A stretch of DNA of 64,000 nucleotides from NCBI RefSeq assembly GCF_014643515.1, contig NZ_BMJP01000001.1, forward strand, positions 620,001 to 684,000, written 5' to 3'. This DNA is from Sphingomonas prati. GTDB taxonomy: Bacteria > Pseudomonadota > Alphaproteobacteria > Sphingomonadales > Sphingomonadaceae. Under the pieces are notes generated by a model, which worked only from the letters and a program-made list of their open reading frames with translations, ran no database searches and was not told the origin of the DNA. The number at the start of each line of letters is the position of its first letter. The first letter of the stretch is position 1. The position numbers were made by a program, and so were the translations under genes. Of this stretch, positions 26,547 through 35,643 are shown in pieces.

Positions 26547-27823
26547 ATCCCGGCCGCCTTGCGTTCGTCGAACATCTGTTGCGACTGCTCCTTCAGGTGC
26601 CACGGCATCTCTTCGAACACATCCTCGAACATCGTCGAGAATGGCTGGTGCATTCCGTCGCCCAGGATGCCCTGCTTCTCGGCCTCCTTGCCAGCCGCGC
26701 GCACTTCCTCGGCCACCTCGCGGTCCATCGCGGCATGGCGTTCATCGTCCCATGCGCCAAGCGCGATGAGGTGCTGCTTCAGCCGCACGATCGGATCGCC
26801 CAGCGGCCAGGTGCCCTGCTCCTCGGCCGACCGATATTTGGTCGGGTCGTCGGAGGTCGAATGACCCTCGGCACGGTAGGTGAAATGCTCGATCAGCGTC
26901 GGCCCGTGGTTGCCCCGCGCTCGGTCCGCCGCCCACTCGGTCGCGGCATAGACCGCCAGCGCGTCGTTCCCGTCCACCCGCAGCCCGGCAATCCCGTAAC
27001 CCACCGCACGTGCCGCAAACGTCGTCGCCTCAGCCCCTGCGAACCCGGAAAAGGACGAAATCGCCCACTGGTTGTTCACCACGTTCAGAATCACCGGCGC
27101 GCGGTAGACCGAGGCGAACGTCAGCGCGGAATGAAAATCGCCCTCCGCGGTCGAACCCTCCCCGCACCACGCGGACGCGATCTTGTTGTCGCCCTTCGCC
27201 GCCGACGCCATCGCGTAGCCCACGGCCTGCGGATATTGCGTCGCGAGGTTGCCGGAGATCGAGAAGAACGCGGCCGCACGCGACGAGTACATGATCGGCA
27301 TCTGCCGACCCTTCAACCGGTCACCCGCGTTCGAATAGACCTGGCACATCATGTCGACCAGCGGCCAGTCGCGCGCGATCAGTACGCCCTGTTGGCGGTA
27401 GGACGGGAACACCATGTCCTCGCGGTCCATCGCATGCGCGGCGGCGATGCAGGTCGCCTCCTCGCCCGTGCACTTCATGTAGAAGCTCGTCTTGCCCTGC
27501 CGCTGCGCGCGGTACATCCGCTCGTCATAGGCGCGGGTCAGCGCCATGTGACGCAGCATCGCGGTCAGCTTGTCCGGGGTCAGCCGCGGGTCCCACGCCC
27601 CCGTCGCGCGCCCCTCGTCGTCCAGCACGCGGATCAGCCCGTAGGACAGGTCGCGCATCGTCGCGGGCGCGGCCGCGATGTCCGGCCGCGGCATCAGCCC
27701 CGCCTCGCCCCGATCGAAATCGGCATAGTCGACCGCGTCGCCGGGGCGGAACTTGGGTTCCGGAACATGGAGTGAAAGCGGCGCGAGATTTCCGCGCCCG
27801 CCGGTCTCGTCGGTCATCCTCAT
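26543..27823 (-). CDS. bkdA1: 2-oxoacid dehydrogenase E1 alpha subunit (probably branched-chain)
   Basis: Alpha subunit of the E1 decarboxylase, 426 residues. The thiamine-diphosphate motif runs from GEGSTAEGDFHSAL to NVVNNQWAIS. The segment YRQQGVLIARDWPLVDMMCQ, the phosphorylation-loop-like FTYRAEGHSTSDDPTKYRS and the N-terminal LSYGLIRVLDDEGRATGAWDP all favour the branched-chain (BCKDH) class over pyruvate dehydrogenase. Together with E1beta and E2 it would convert 2-oxoisovalerate and related acids to acyl-CoA during Val/Leu/Ile breakdown. The ATG at 27823 or two codons later is the start. No regulator gene is adjacent. Confidence 0.9.
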   Translation of the reverse strand: MRMTDETGGRGNLAPLSLHVPEPKFRPGDAVDYADFDRGEAGLMPRPDIAAAPATMRDLSYGLIRVLDDEGRATGAWDPRLTPDKLTAMLRHMALTRAYDERMYRAQRQGKTSFYMKCTGEEATCIAAAHAMDREDMVFPSYRQQGVLIARDWPLVDMMCQVYSNAGDRLKGRQMPIMYSSRAAAFFSISGNLATQYPQAVGYAMASAAKGDNKIASAWCGEGSTAEGDFHSALTFASVYRAPVILNVVNNQWAISSFSGFAGAEATTFAARAVGYGIAGLRVDGNDALAVYAATEWAADRARGNHGPTLIEHFTYRAEGHSTSDDPTKYRSAEEQGTWPLGDPIVRLKQHLIALGAWDDERHAAMDREVAEEVRAAGKEAEKQGILGDGMHQPFSTMFEDVFEEMPWHLKEQSQQMFDERKAAGI

Positions 27824-27953
27824 CCTTCCGGTTGGCCCCCGGTCCGCCGATAACGACCGTCACGGCCGCCTCAGCATGTTATCCTCCGGTGTTATTTTAT
27901 TTCAAGCGGAGACGCGAGCGATTCGTGATGCCGGGTGGCGTGCGCCTGCCTCG

Positions 27954-29282
27954 TTACAGCGCAGGCATAACGAACCGCGCTTCGAGCCCACCCCCGCTCC
28001 GGTTGCGCAACGTCAGCGTCCCGCCATGCCGTTGCGCGATCGACCGCGCGATCGTTAGCCCAAGCCCGGTCCCGCCGGTCTGGAGATTCCTTGACGTATC
28101 GCCCCGTTCGAACGGCTCGAACACCCGCGCCAGCATGGCCTCGGGCAATCCGGGTCCACGATCCGACACGGTCACGACCGCCTCTTCCTCGACCTGCATC
28201 AGCAGGATCTCCACTGCGCCGCCGTGCCGCACGCCGTTATCGACCAGGTTCTGCACGAGCCGGTGGATCGAAAGCCAGTCCGCCTCGACTTGCACCGCCG
28301 TGTGAACCGTCAGGCTCACCGCCCGCCCCATCTCGCGCTCCTCGGCCACCAGCTCGGACAGGACTGCGTCGAGCGCTACGAGCTTGCGGTCCTCGCGCTC
28401 GGTGCCGTCGCGCACGAATCCGATCGTCGCCGCGATCATTGCGCGCATCTGTTCGATGTCGGACTGCACCTTTTCGCGGATCGCATCGGGCGCGCCTTCG
28501 ATCCGGAATGCGACACGGGCGAGCGGCGTCCGCAGATCGTGCGCGATCGCCCCGATCATCGCGGTGCGTTCCGCCACATGCCGCCCCATCCTGTCCTGCA
28601 TCTGGTTGATCGCCTGTGCTGCGACGCGCAGCTCCGCCGGCCCCTCCTGCTCGATCCGTGGGGCGTGCGGGTCCGCCCCCATACGGTCGGCGGCATCCGC
28701 GAACCGCCGAATCGGCCGGGTCAGCCGCCGCGCGAAGAACCAGACGAACGGGAGAAGCAGGAACGCCGACAGTCCGAACCACAAAGCGCTACGCTTTTGC
28801 CACGTCCCGATCGGTGGCCGAGCGGTCGTCTCCACCACCCGCCACCCGCCCGGAACCGCAACGCCCGCCCGGACAGTATCAAAGAACAGCGGTTCGCGCT
28901 TGCGCCTCGGCGAACCGTCCACGGTTTCCCGCCGGATCAGCGGCGACCCGTCGCGCGGCCCACGCTCAAAGAAGAACCGGACGCGCGTAACCGGCACGTT
29001 CAATCGCGAAGCCAGCATCTGCGTGAACGCCGGGTCGGTAGCCATATACTCGTTCGCAACAGGGGCGGTACGGGAGAACTGAACCCGGAAACTTCCGTCG
29101 CGCTGTTCCGTATCGCGCACGCCGCGCAGCGCATCCGCCACGTCGGCCATCCCGTTATAGTCGGGCCGGGGCAGGCGCAGCGAAAGGAACAGCCCGATCG
29201 ATACCGCCTGCGCCACCATCAGGCTGGCAAGCACCAGCAGCAGCGTCTGCCAAAAGATCGGCAGGCCGCGCCGGCGACGCAT
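27954..29282 (-). CDS. Two-component sensor histidine kinase
   Basis: A 442-residue membrane sensor kinase, last gene of the efflux operon. The ATG at 29282 gives MRRRRGLPIFWQTLLLVLAS, with a first helix to about residue 32, a periplasmic domain of about 130 residues, a second helix (SALWFGLSAFLLLPFVWFFA), a HAMP domain (RRLTRPIRRFADAADRMG), the phospho-acceptor H-box IGAIAHDLRTPLARVAFRIE, and the ATPase domain ending GGTGLGLTIARSIAQRHGG. The start overlaps the regulator stop as TGATG, so kinase and regulator are coupled. The periplasmic domain is not recognised and may sense envelope stress or an efflux substrate. The cognate regulator is the adjacent OmpR-type protein. Confidence 0.92.
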   Translation of the reverse strand: MRRRRGLPIFWQTLLLVLASLMVAQAVSIGLFLSLRLPRPDYNGMADVADALRGVRDTEQRDGSFRVQFSRTAPVANEYMATDPAFTQMLASRLNVPVTRVRFFFERGPRDGSPLIRRETVDGSPRRKREPLFFDTVRAGVAVPGGWRVVETTARPPIGTWQKRSALWFGLSAFLLLPFVWFFARRLTRPIRRFADAADRMGADPHAPRIEQEGPAELRVAAQAINQMQDRMGRHVAERTAMIGAIAHDLRTPLARVAFRIEGAPDAIREKVQSDIEQMRAMIAATIGFVRDGTEREDRKLVALDAVLSELVAEEREMGRAVSLTVHTAVQVEADWLSIHRLVQNLVDNGVRHGGAVEILLMQVEEEAVVTVSDRGPGLPEAMLARVFEPFERGDTSRNLQTGGTGLGLTIARSIAQRHGGTLTLRNRSGGGLEARFVMPAL

Positions 29283-29977
29283 CACGGCTGGACCGGCAAC
29301 GTGAACATATAACCTTCGTTGCGGACGGTGCGGATCGGATCGTCGGGCGCCAGTTTCTTGCGCAGCCGGCTGATCGTCACGTCGATCGCCCGGTCGTACA
29401 CATCGCTGTCGATGCCCCGCCCGCGGTCGATCAGCTGGTCGCGCGTCAGCACCTGCTGCGGCCGGTCCAGGAACACGCTCAGCGTCCGGAACTCGGCATC
29501 GGTCAGCACCACGGGCGGCACGCCCGCCCGCTCCAGCGCGCGCTGCATGACGTCCAGCGTCCACATGCCGAATCGCCGCTCCGGCCCGCCGCGCCCGCCG
29601 CCATCCTGCCGCCGGCGCAGCACCGCGCGGATCCGCGCCAGCAACTCGCGCGGGTTGCACGGCTTGGCGAGATAATCGTCGGCACCCACTTCCAGCCCGA
29701 TGATCCGGTCGGTATCGTCGCCCACGGCGGACAGCATGATGACCCCGGGCCCGCCCGGCTTGCGCAGCCGGCGGAGGATCGACAGCCCGTCCTCGCCCGG
29801 CATCATCAGGTCCAGCACGACCAGGTCGGCCATGTTGACCGCCAGCCGCTGGTCCATTTCCGCGCCGCCCGACGCGCTGTCGACGATCATGCCGTTGGCG
29901 CCGAGGAACTCGGCGACGAGGTCGCGGAGATCGGCGTCGTCGTCGACGACCAGGATACGGGGTGGTTGTTCGCTCAT
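29282..29977 (-). CDS. OmpR-family response regulator
   Basis: A 231-residue DNA-binding regulator. The receiver domain has the acidic pair in LVVDDDADLRD, the phosphorylated aspartate in LVVLDLMMPGEDG (Asp56), and the lysine in DYLAKPCNPRELLARI. The C-terminal winged helix shows LTDAEFRTLSVFLDRPQQVLTRDQLI-type sequence and the recognition segment YDRAIDVTISRLRKKL. The ATG at 29977 gives MSEQPPRILVVDDD and overlaps the EF-hand gene stop as ATGA. Because it lies inside the operon, it likely autoregulates it; the phased GAACC repeats at 35514-35558 are candidate sites. Confidence 0.93.
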   Translation of the reverse strand: MSEQPPRILVVDDDADLRDLVAEFLGANGMIVDSASGGAEMDQRLAVNMADLVVLDLMMPGEDGLSILRRLRKPGGPGVIMLSAVGDDTDRIIGLEVGADDYLAKPCNPRELLARIRAVLRRRQDGGGRGGPERRFGMWTLDVMQRALERAGVPPVVLTDAEFRTLSVFLDRPQQVLTRDQLIDRGRGIDSDVYDRAIDVTISRLRKKLAPDDPIRTVRNEGYMFTLPVQP

Positions 29978-30576
29978 CGTCGTGCCTTTGCTGCGCGCGC
30001 GGCGCATTCCGCCAACATGGCGGCCTGTGGTGTCGCGGGCAGATCGGCCAGCGCCAGATCCCCGCGCGTCTTCGCGATCGTCATGAAGATCCGGTCGATC
30101 GCCGCGGCGGACTCTGCCCGCGTGATCCCGCGGTTCATGTCCAGATCCGCCGCCGCAATCGGGTTCGGAACATTGGTCAGCGCATAACGCCCACCGCCGA
30201 TCGGCGCGCCATACGGAATCTGTTTCCCGCGTCGCCGCCGGTCGGGCGGACCGCTCTGATACAAGCTCAGCTCCGGTACGCTCCGCTCGTACAGCGCCAA
30301 CTCGTCCGGGATGATCTCGCCGTTCCCGTCGCGGTCGACCGTCGCGAAGAACCGCGCGGCATCGGCCTGCATCTCGGCCAGCGTCATCCGCCCGTCACGG
30401 TTGCGGTCCGCCCCGGCGAACCACGTCGCCACGGGTGCAGGCGCACCTGGCGGCGCCCGAAACGCCTCACCGGCCGGCGAAATGAACGCCTGCTCGCGCA
30501 CTCGGCACGGGTCCGGCCGTGGTGCGGCCTGCGCCGCTCCGCCCAGGACCGCAAAGGAGATCAGCAATATCCTCAT
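29974..30576 (-). CDS. Exported EF-hand protein within the efflux operon
   Basis: A 200-residue periplasmic protein with signal peptide MRILLISFAVLGGAAQA. Two good EF-hand calcium loops are visible, DRNRDGRMTLAE (about residues 57-68) and DRDGNGEIIPDE (about 80-91); a third, ADLDMNRGITRAE (about 145-157), is partly degenerate. Such proteins bind Ca2+ and can act as sensors or buffers. The start ATG at 30576 overlaps the permease stop (ATGA), and its own stop overlaps the regulator start (ATGA), so it is translated as part of the transporter/two-component unit. A role in calcium-dependent sensing is inference only. Start sites further upstream (to 30777) would run inside the permease gene. Confidence 0.85.
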   Translation of the reverse strand: MRILLISFAVLGGAAQAAPRPDPCRVREQAFISPAGEAFRAPPGAPAPVATWFAGADRNRDGRMTLAEMQADAARFFATVDRDGNGEIIPDELALYERSVPELSLYQSGPPDRRRRGKQIPYGAPIGGGRYALTNVPNPIAAADLDMNRGITRAESAAAIDRIFMTIAKTRGDLALADLPATPQAAMLAECAARAAKARR

Positions 30577-31787
30577 TCGTGCCGCAACGCATCGATCGGG
30601 TTCAACGATGCCGCCCGCCGCGCCGGGAAATAACCGAACACCACGCCGATCAGCGCCGAGAAACCGAACGCGATCAGGTTGATCTGCGGATCGAAGATGA
30701 ACGGCGCCTTCATCAGCGGCGCGATCGAGATCGACGCGACAAACCCCAGGATCAACCCGAGTATCCCGCCGAGGCACGCGAGCGCTACCGCCTCCACCAG
30801 AAATTGCAGCAGCACCTCGCGCGCCACCGCGCCGATCGCCAGCCGTATGCCGATTTCCCGCGTCCGTTCGGTCACCGAAACCAGCATGATGTTCATGATC
30901 CCGATCCCGCCGACCAACAGACTGATTCCCGCCACCGCCGTCACGATCCGGGTCAGGATCGTCGTCGTGCCGGTTAGCGTATCGGAGATCTGCTTGGTGT
31001 CGAAGATGTTGAAATCATCCTCCTTCCCCCCGTTGATCCGTCGCCGCTCGCGCAGCAGCGATTGCAGCGAGGACTGGATCGCCGCCGTGTCGTACGCCGG
31101 GTCGGTGCCAACCAGCATCAGCCGGATCTCGCGGTTCCCGGTAAAACGCCGCTGCACCGCCTTCAACGGCATGATCACCACATCGTCCTGATCGCCGCCG
31201 AACCCGGACTGCCCGCGTTTGGACAGCACGCCGATCACCTGGCAGCTGAGATCTCGGATCCGGAACCGCTCGCCGACCGCTTCCTCGCCGCGGAACAGGT
31301 TGTCGTACACCGTGCTACCGATGATGCAGACCGCCTTGCCCGCCTGCTCCTCCGCCCGCGTGAACACCCGCCCGCTGGTCAGCGGCCATGGCTGCACGTC
31401 GAAATAGTCCGCCGTCGTGCCGTTGATCGTCGTCGACCAGTTCGCCGCGTTGCGGATCGCGGTACCGCTCGACTGCGCCTGCGCCGCCACCGCGCGCACG
31501 CCGGCCACCTGGCCGCGGATCGCGGCGACATCGTCCAGGTCGAAGTTTGGCGGCGTCGCCCCGCCGCCGCCGCGCCCGAACCCCTGGCCCGGCCGCACCT
31601 GCAGGATGTTGGTGCCCAGGCTCGAAATCTGCTCCTTCACCGCCGCGGTGGCGCCGTTGCCCAGTGTCACCATCGTGACCACCGCCGACACGCCGATCAC
31701 GATGCCCAGGATGGTCAGGAACGACCGCAGGATATGCCGCCGGATCTCGCGCAGTGCGAGGACGAGGGTGGTGAGGAACATCTGCAT
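30573..31787 (-). CDS. MacB-like ABC transporter permease
   Basis: A 404-residue inner-membrane permease of the MacB/FtsX class without a fused ATPase. The N-terminal helix region reads REIRRHILRSFLTILGIVIGVSAVV, followed by a large periplasmic MacB domain (about residues 50-270) with the usual DYFDVQPWPLTSGRVFT and GEEAVGERFRIRDLSCQVIGVL motifs. Three C-terminal helices (IVTAVAGISLLVGGIGIMNIMLVSV, TREIGIRLAIGAVAREVLLQFLVEAVAL) close the FtsX domain. With its separate ATPase (31804-32532) and adaptor it would form a tripartite MacAB-TolC-like mechanotransmitter. A glycine-rich segment (GFGRGGGGATPP) lies early in the periplasmic domain. Confidence 0.92.
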   Translation of the reverse strand: MQMFLTTLVLALREIRRHILRSFLTILGIVIGVSAVVTMVTLGNGATAAVKEQISSLGTNILQVRPGQGFGRGGGGATPPNFDLDDVAAIRGQVAGVRAVAAQAQSSGTAIRNAANWSTTINGTTADYFDVQPWPLTSGRVFTRAEEQAGKAVCIIGSTVYDNLFRGEEAVGERFRIRDLSCQVIGVLSKRGQSGFGGDQDDVVIMPLKAVQRRFTGNREIRLMLVGTDPAYDTAAIQSSLQSLLRERRRINGGKEDDFNIFDTKQISDTLTGTTTILTRIVTAVAGISLLVGGIGIMNIMLVSVTERTREIGIRLAIGAVAREVLLQFLVEAVALACLGGILGLILGFVASISIAPLMKAPFIFDPQINLIAFGFSALIGVVFGYFPARRAASLNPIDALRHE

Positions 31788-31803
31788 ATCCGGTTCCCGG
31801 CCC

Positions 31804-32521
<718 letters not shown>

Positions 32522-32532
<11 letters not shown>

Positions 32533-33898
32533 CCGACCGGCGCCCCCCGCCGCCGGCACCGGCACCCGCTGCCGCACTGCTCCCGTCGCTGCCGGCCAGC
32601 GTACCGGTGATCACCTTCAACCCCGGCTTCACGCCTTCGCCGGACACCATCGTCATCGTGCCGTCCGTATCGCCCACCGTAACCTGCAAGCGTTGCGGCT
32701 TGCCGTCCGCGCCCAGCACATAGATCGCCTGTTTACTGCCGCGGCCGATCGTCGCCTGACGCGTTGCACCACCGCCACGGCCCCCGCGCGGCGTCAGCAT
32801 CGATGCGACACCACCGCCGCCCGCCGCCGCCCCGCTAGGCGGCGTGAAGCGTAACGCTGCGTTCGGCACCATCAGAACATTCTGCCGCTCGGTCGTCACA
32901 ATATCGGCGGTCGCGGTCATGCCCGGCCGCAGGAGCAAGTTCGGGTTTTCGACCGTCAACCGCGCCGTATAGGCGACGACCGTCCCGGTCGTGCTCGTCG
33001 TCGTCGTGCTGCTCGTCGTCGTGCCGGAGTTGGCACCCACGTCGACCCGCTCGATTCGCGCGGGGAACGTCCGGCCCGGAAACGCATCGACGCTGAACGT
33101 CGCGCGCTGCCCGGCCAGAACCTGGCCGACATCGGCCTCGTCCACCTTCACCTCCAACCGCATCCGCGACAGGTCCTCGGCAATCACGAACAGAACGGGC
33201 GCGTTAAGCGATGCCGCCACGGTCTGCCCCGGCTCGATCTGGCGCGACAGCACGACACCGTTGACCGGCGATTTCACCGAAGCCCGCTCGAACTGCGTCC
33301 GGTCGGACGACAATTGCGCGCGCGCCTGCGCTACCGCCGCCTGCGCCGATCGCACACCGGCCAGCCCGCGCGCTGCCTCGGCCCGACCGGTATCGAGTTC
33401 GGTCGCCGACGGCACCTTGCCATTCGACAAACGGTATACTTCCTGCAAGCGCTTCAGGTTCGCGTTCGCCTGACGCGCTGTCGCCTGCGCGGTGCCGACA
33501 TTGGCTTCGGCCGCCGCGATCGCCGCCGCACTGCGGTTGATCGTGTCCTGCAACGTGGCGGTGTCGATCGTCGCGAGCACTTGACCCGTCGTCACGCGGT
33601 CGTTGTTGTCGACGTTGACCCGCGTGACGAGCCCCGAAGTCTGTGACCCGACATCGACTTGGTTGGTCGGTTGCAGATTGCCCGTCGCGGAAACCGTGAC
33701 GGTCAGGTTGCCGCGTTCCAGCGGCGTCGTCGCATAGCGCACGACGTCGCCGTCGCCACCGAACAAGCGGATCGCGAGCAGCCCGAGCAGCACAAACCCG
33801 ATCGCCACCGCGGTCCATTTAAGGATCTTCGACCGGCGCGACGGCGGTTTCGCGCCCAGGAACGCATCGAGATCGCCGGGGGTCTGGGTCTGGTCCAT
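32522..33898 (-). CDS. HlyD/MacA-type periplasmic adaptor
   Basis: A 458-residue membrane-fusion protein that bridges the inner-membrane transporter and the outer-membrane factor. After a cytosolic start (MDQTQTPGDLDAFLGAKPPS) comes one membrane helix (ILKWTAVAIGFVLLGLLAIRL), then a lipoyl/barrel region (RGNLTVTVSATGNLQPTNQVDVGSQ-type), an alpha-hairpin coiled coil (about residues 120-190) and a beta-barrel with LEVKVDEADVGQVLAGQRATFSVDAFPG. The C terminus is glycine-rich. A run of Thr/Ser (TTTSSTTTTSTTGTVV) interrupts the barrel. The start ATG at 33898 overlaps the outer-membrane factor stop (TGATG). Confidence 0.92.
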
Positions 33899-35397
33899 CA
33901 CGGCCTCGTCACTGCGTCGAAAACCGGGCTCGGCCCGGTCCGGGTGGCGGTCGCGGGCAGCGGGGCGGATTGCCACCCCCCGCCCAGCGCCTTGTAAAGC
34001 TGTACCGTCGCGGTCGCACGGTCGCCGCGCGCGGTCGCGCGGCTATCCTGGCTCGACAACAGGCTGCGCTCGCTGTCGAGCAACGTCTGGAAATCGATCA
34101 GCCCCGCGCGGTACTGACTGCGCGCATAAAGCACCGCGTTACGCGACGCTTCCTCCGCCACCACGATCTCGCGCTCGCGCCGCTCGCTGGTGGTGAGCGC
34201 GGTCAGCGCATTCTCGACATCCTCCAGTGCGGTCAGCACGACCTGCCGGTAATTGGCCAGCGCCGCATCGGTCGACGCGCGCTGCCCCTCGATCGCCGCG
34301 CGGATCCGCCCCCCCTGAAAGATCGGCGCACTGACCGACGCCAGCAGATTGCCGATCGCCCCACTCACCAGGTCGCTGATCGTGGTCGACGAACCGGAGA
34401 AGCTGCCGGTCAGCCGCAGCGCGGGATAAAGCTCCGCCTCCTGCACGCCGATCCGCGCGGTCTCGGCGGCCAGTGATCGCTCCGCTGCCGCCACGTCGGG
34501 CCGCCGCGCGATGACCGCCGCCGGAATATCGGTAGCGGCCGGCGCCAGTGGGATAACCCGGTCCGGTGCAATCTCCGCATCGACTGATCCGGGCGCGGTG
34601 CCGAGCAGGACAGCGATCCGGTTCACCGCGTTGGCGTAATTGTTTTCCAGCGTCGGGATCGTCGCCGCGGTCTGCGCGCGCAACTGCCGCGCCTGTTCCA
34701 GGTCGAGCGAACTCACCAGCCCGGCCTGTACACGCCAGCCGACGATCTGCACCGTCTCGTTCTGCGACGCCAGATTGTTGCGCGCGATCCGCAGCCGATT
34801 CTGCGCCAGTCGCGCGGTGATGTAGTTGAGCCCGACCTCGGACGCGACGGTCTGTTGCGAAGACCGCAAGTCCGCCAGCGACGATCCATAATCCGCGCGC
34901 GCCGCCTCGACCGAGCGACGGAGCCCGCCGAACAGGTCGACCTCATACGCTGCATCGAAGCCTGCACGGTACACGGTCGTGTCACCACCAGTCGATAATT
35001 GCGTGCCCGTCGTCGGATCGACCACCGACTGCCCCTGGTTGCCGATGCTCCGCCCGACCGATCCGGACAGGCTGCCCGTCGGCAACTGGTCCGCCCGCGC
35101 AACCCGGATCGACGCCCGCGCCTGCCGCAACCGCGCACCCGCGGCATCGATGTCCAGGTTCTGCGCCAGCGATCGTTCGATCAACGATGTCATTACCGGA
35201 TCGCCGAACCCGGTCCACCAGCGCGCGAGATCGACGGGGGCGACCGGCGTCGCGGTCGGTCCGCTGGTCGGCAGGGCGGTGGAGGACTTGAACGCACTCG
35301 GGACCTGCAACGCCGCGGGCGACACCGCCCGGTAATTCGGCCCAACAGCACAACCACCAAGTCCAGCCAGCAGCAGGAAAGAATATCGTCGCATCAT
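33898..35397 (-). CDS. TolC/NodT-type outer-membrane efflux lipoprotein
   Basis: A 499-residue outer-membrane factor, first gene of the efflux operon. The start MMRRYSFLLLAGLGGCAVGPNY carries a lipobox (LGGC) typical of NodT-family lipoproteins, and is preceded by the strong Shine-Dalgarno GAGGAGGGC. Two repeated outer-membrane efflux domains follow, with landmarks LARWWTGFGDPVMTSLIERSLAQN, YEVDLFGGLRRSVEAARADY and SAPIFQGGRIRAAIEGQRA. It provides the exit duct for the MacB-like pump. The next gene upstream (tamB, same strand) ends 246 bp away. That gap contains three GAACC repeats at exact 20-bp steps and probably the operon promoter. Confidence 0.93.
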   Translation of the reverse strand: MMRRYSFLLLAGLGGCAVGPNYRAVSPAALQVPSAFKSSTALPTSGPTATPVAPVDLARWWTGFGDPVMTSLIERSLAQNLDIDAAGARLRQARASIRVARADQLPTGSLSGSVGRSIGNQGQSVVDPTTGTQLSTGGDTTVYRAGFDAAYEVDLFGGLRRSVEAARADYGSSLADLRSSQQTVASEVGLNYITARLAQNRLRIARNNLASQNETVQIVGWRVQAGLVSSLDLEQARQLRAQTAATIPTLENNYANAVNRIAVLLGTAPGSVDAEIAPDRVIPLAPAATDIPAAVIARRPDVAAAERSLAAETARIGVQEAELYPALRLTGSFSGSSTTISDLVSGAIGNLLASVSAPIFQGGRIRAAIEGQRASTDAALANYRQVVLTALEDVENALTALTTSERREREIVVAEEASRNAVLYARSQYRAGLIDFQTLLDSERSLLSSQDSRATARGDRATATVQLYKALGGGWQSAPLPATATRTGPSPVFDAVTRP

Positions 35398-35513
35398 CCT
35401 GCCCTCCTCTAGCGCCCGTTCATGACCCGTTATGTCAGCCCTGCAATATTCACCTGCAACAAAAGCCGAGGCACGGACTCCCGGGTCGCACGCCCCGACA
35501 CTCCATCTGGTTA

Positions 35514-35558
35514 GAACCTGTCGACAACTCCACGAACCATTTCCGAAACGTTCGAACC
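35514..35558. promoter_or_regulatory. Three phased GAACC direct repeats upstream of the efflux operon
   Basis: GAACC occurs at 35514, 35534 and 35554, exactly 20 bp (about two helical turns) apart, so all three lie on one face of the DNA. They are 117-161 bp before the start of the outer-membrane-factor gene (GGTTC on the transcribed strand). OmpR-type regulators bind direct repeats on one helical face, which makes this a candidate operator for the operon's own regulator. No binding evidence is available. Confidence 0.45.
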
Positions 35559-35643
35559 AGAGCAATTAGTGCTTAGCTTCGTTAAATATCATCCATGCTC
35601 CGATCTGGGATCGTCCGGCGGCAAAACCGAACTCCCGCCAGCC

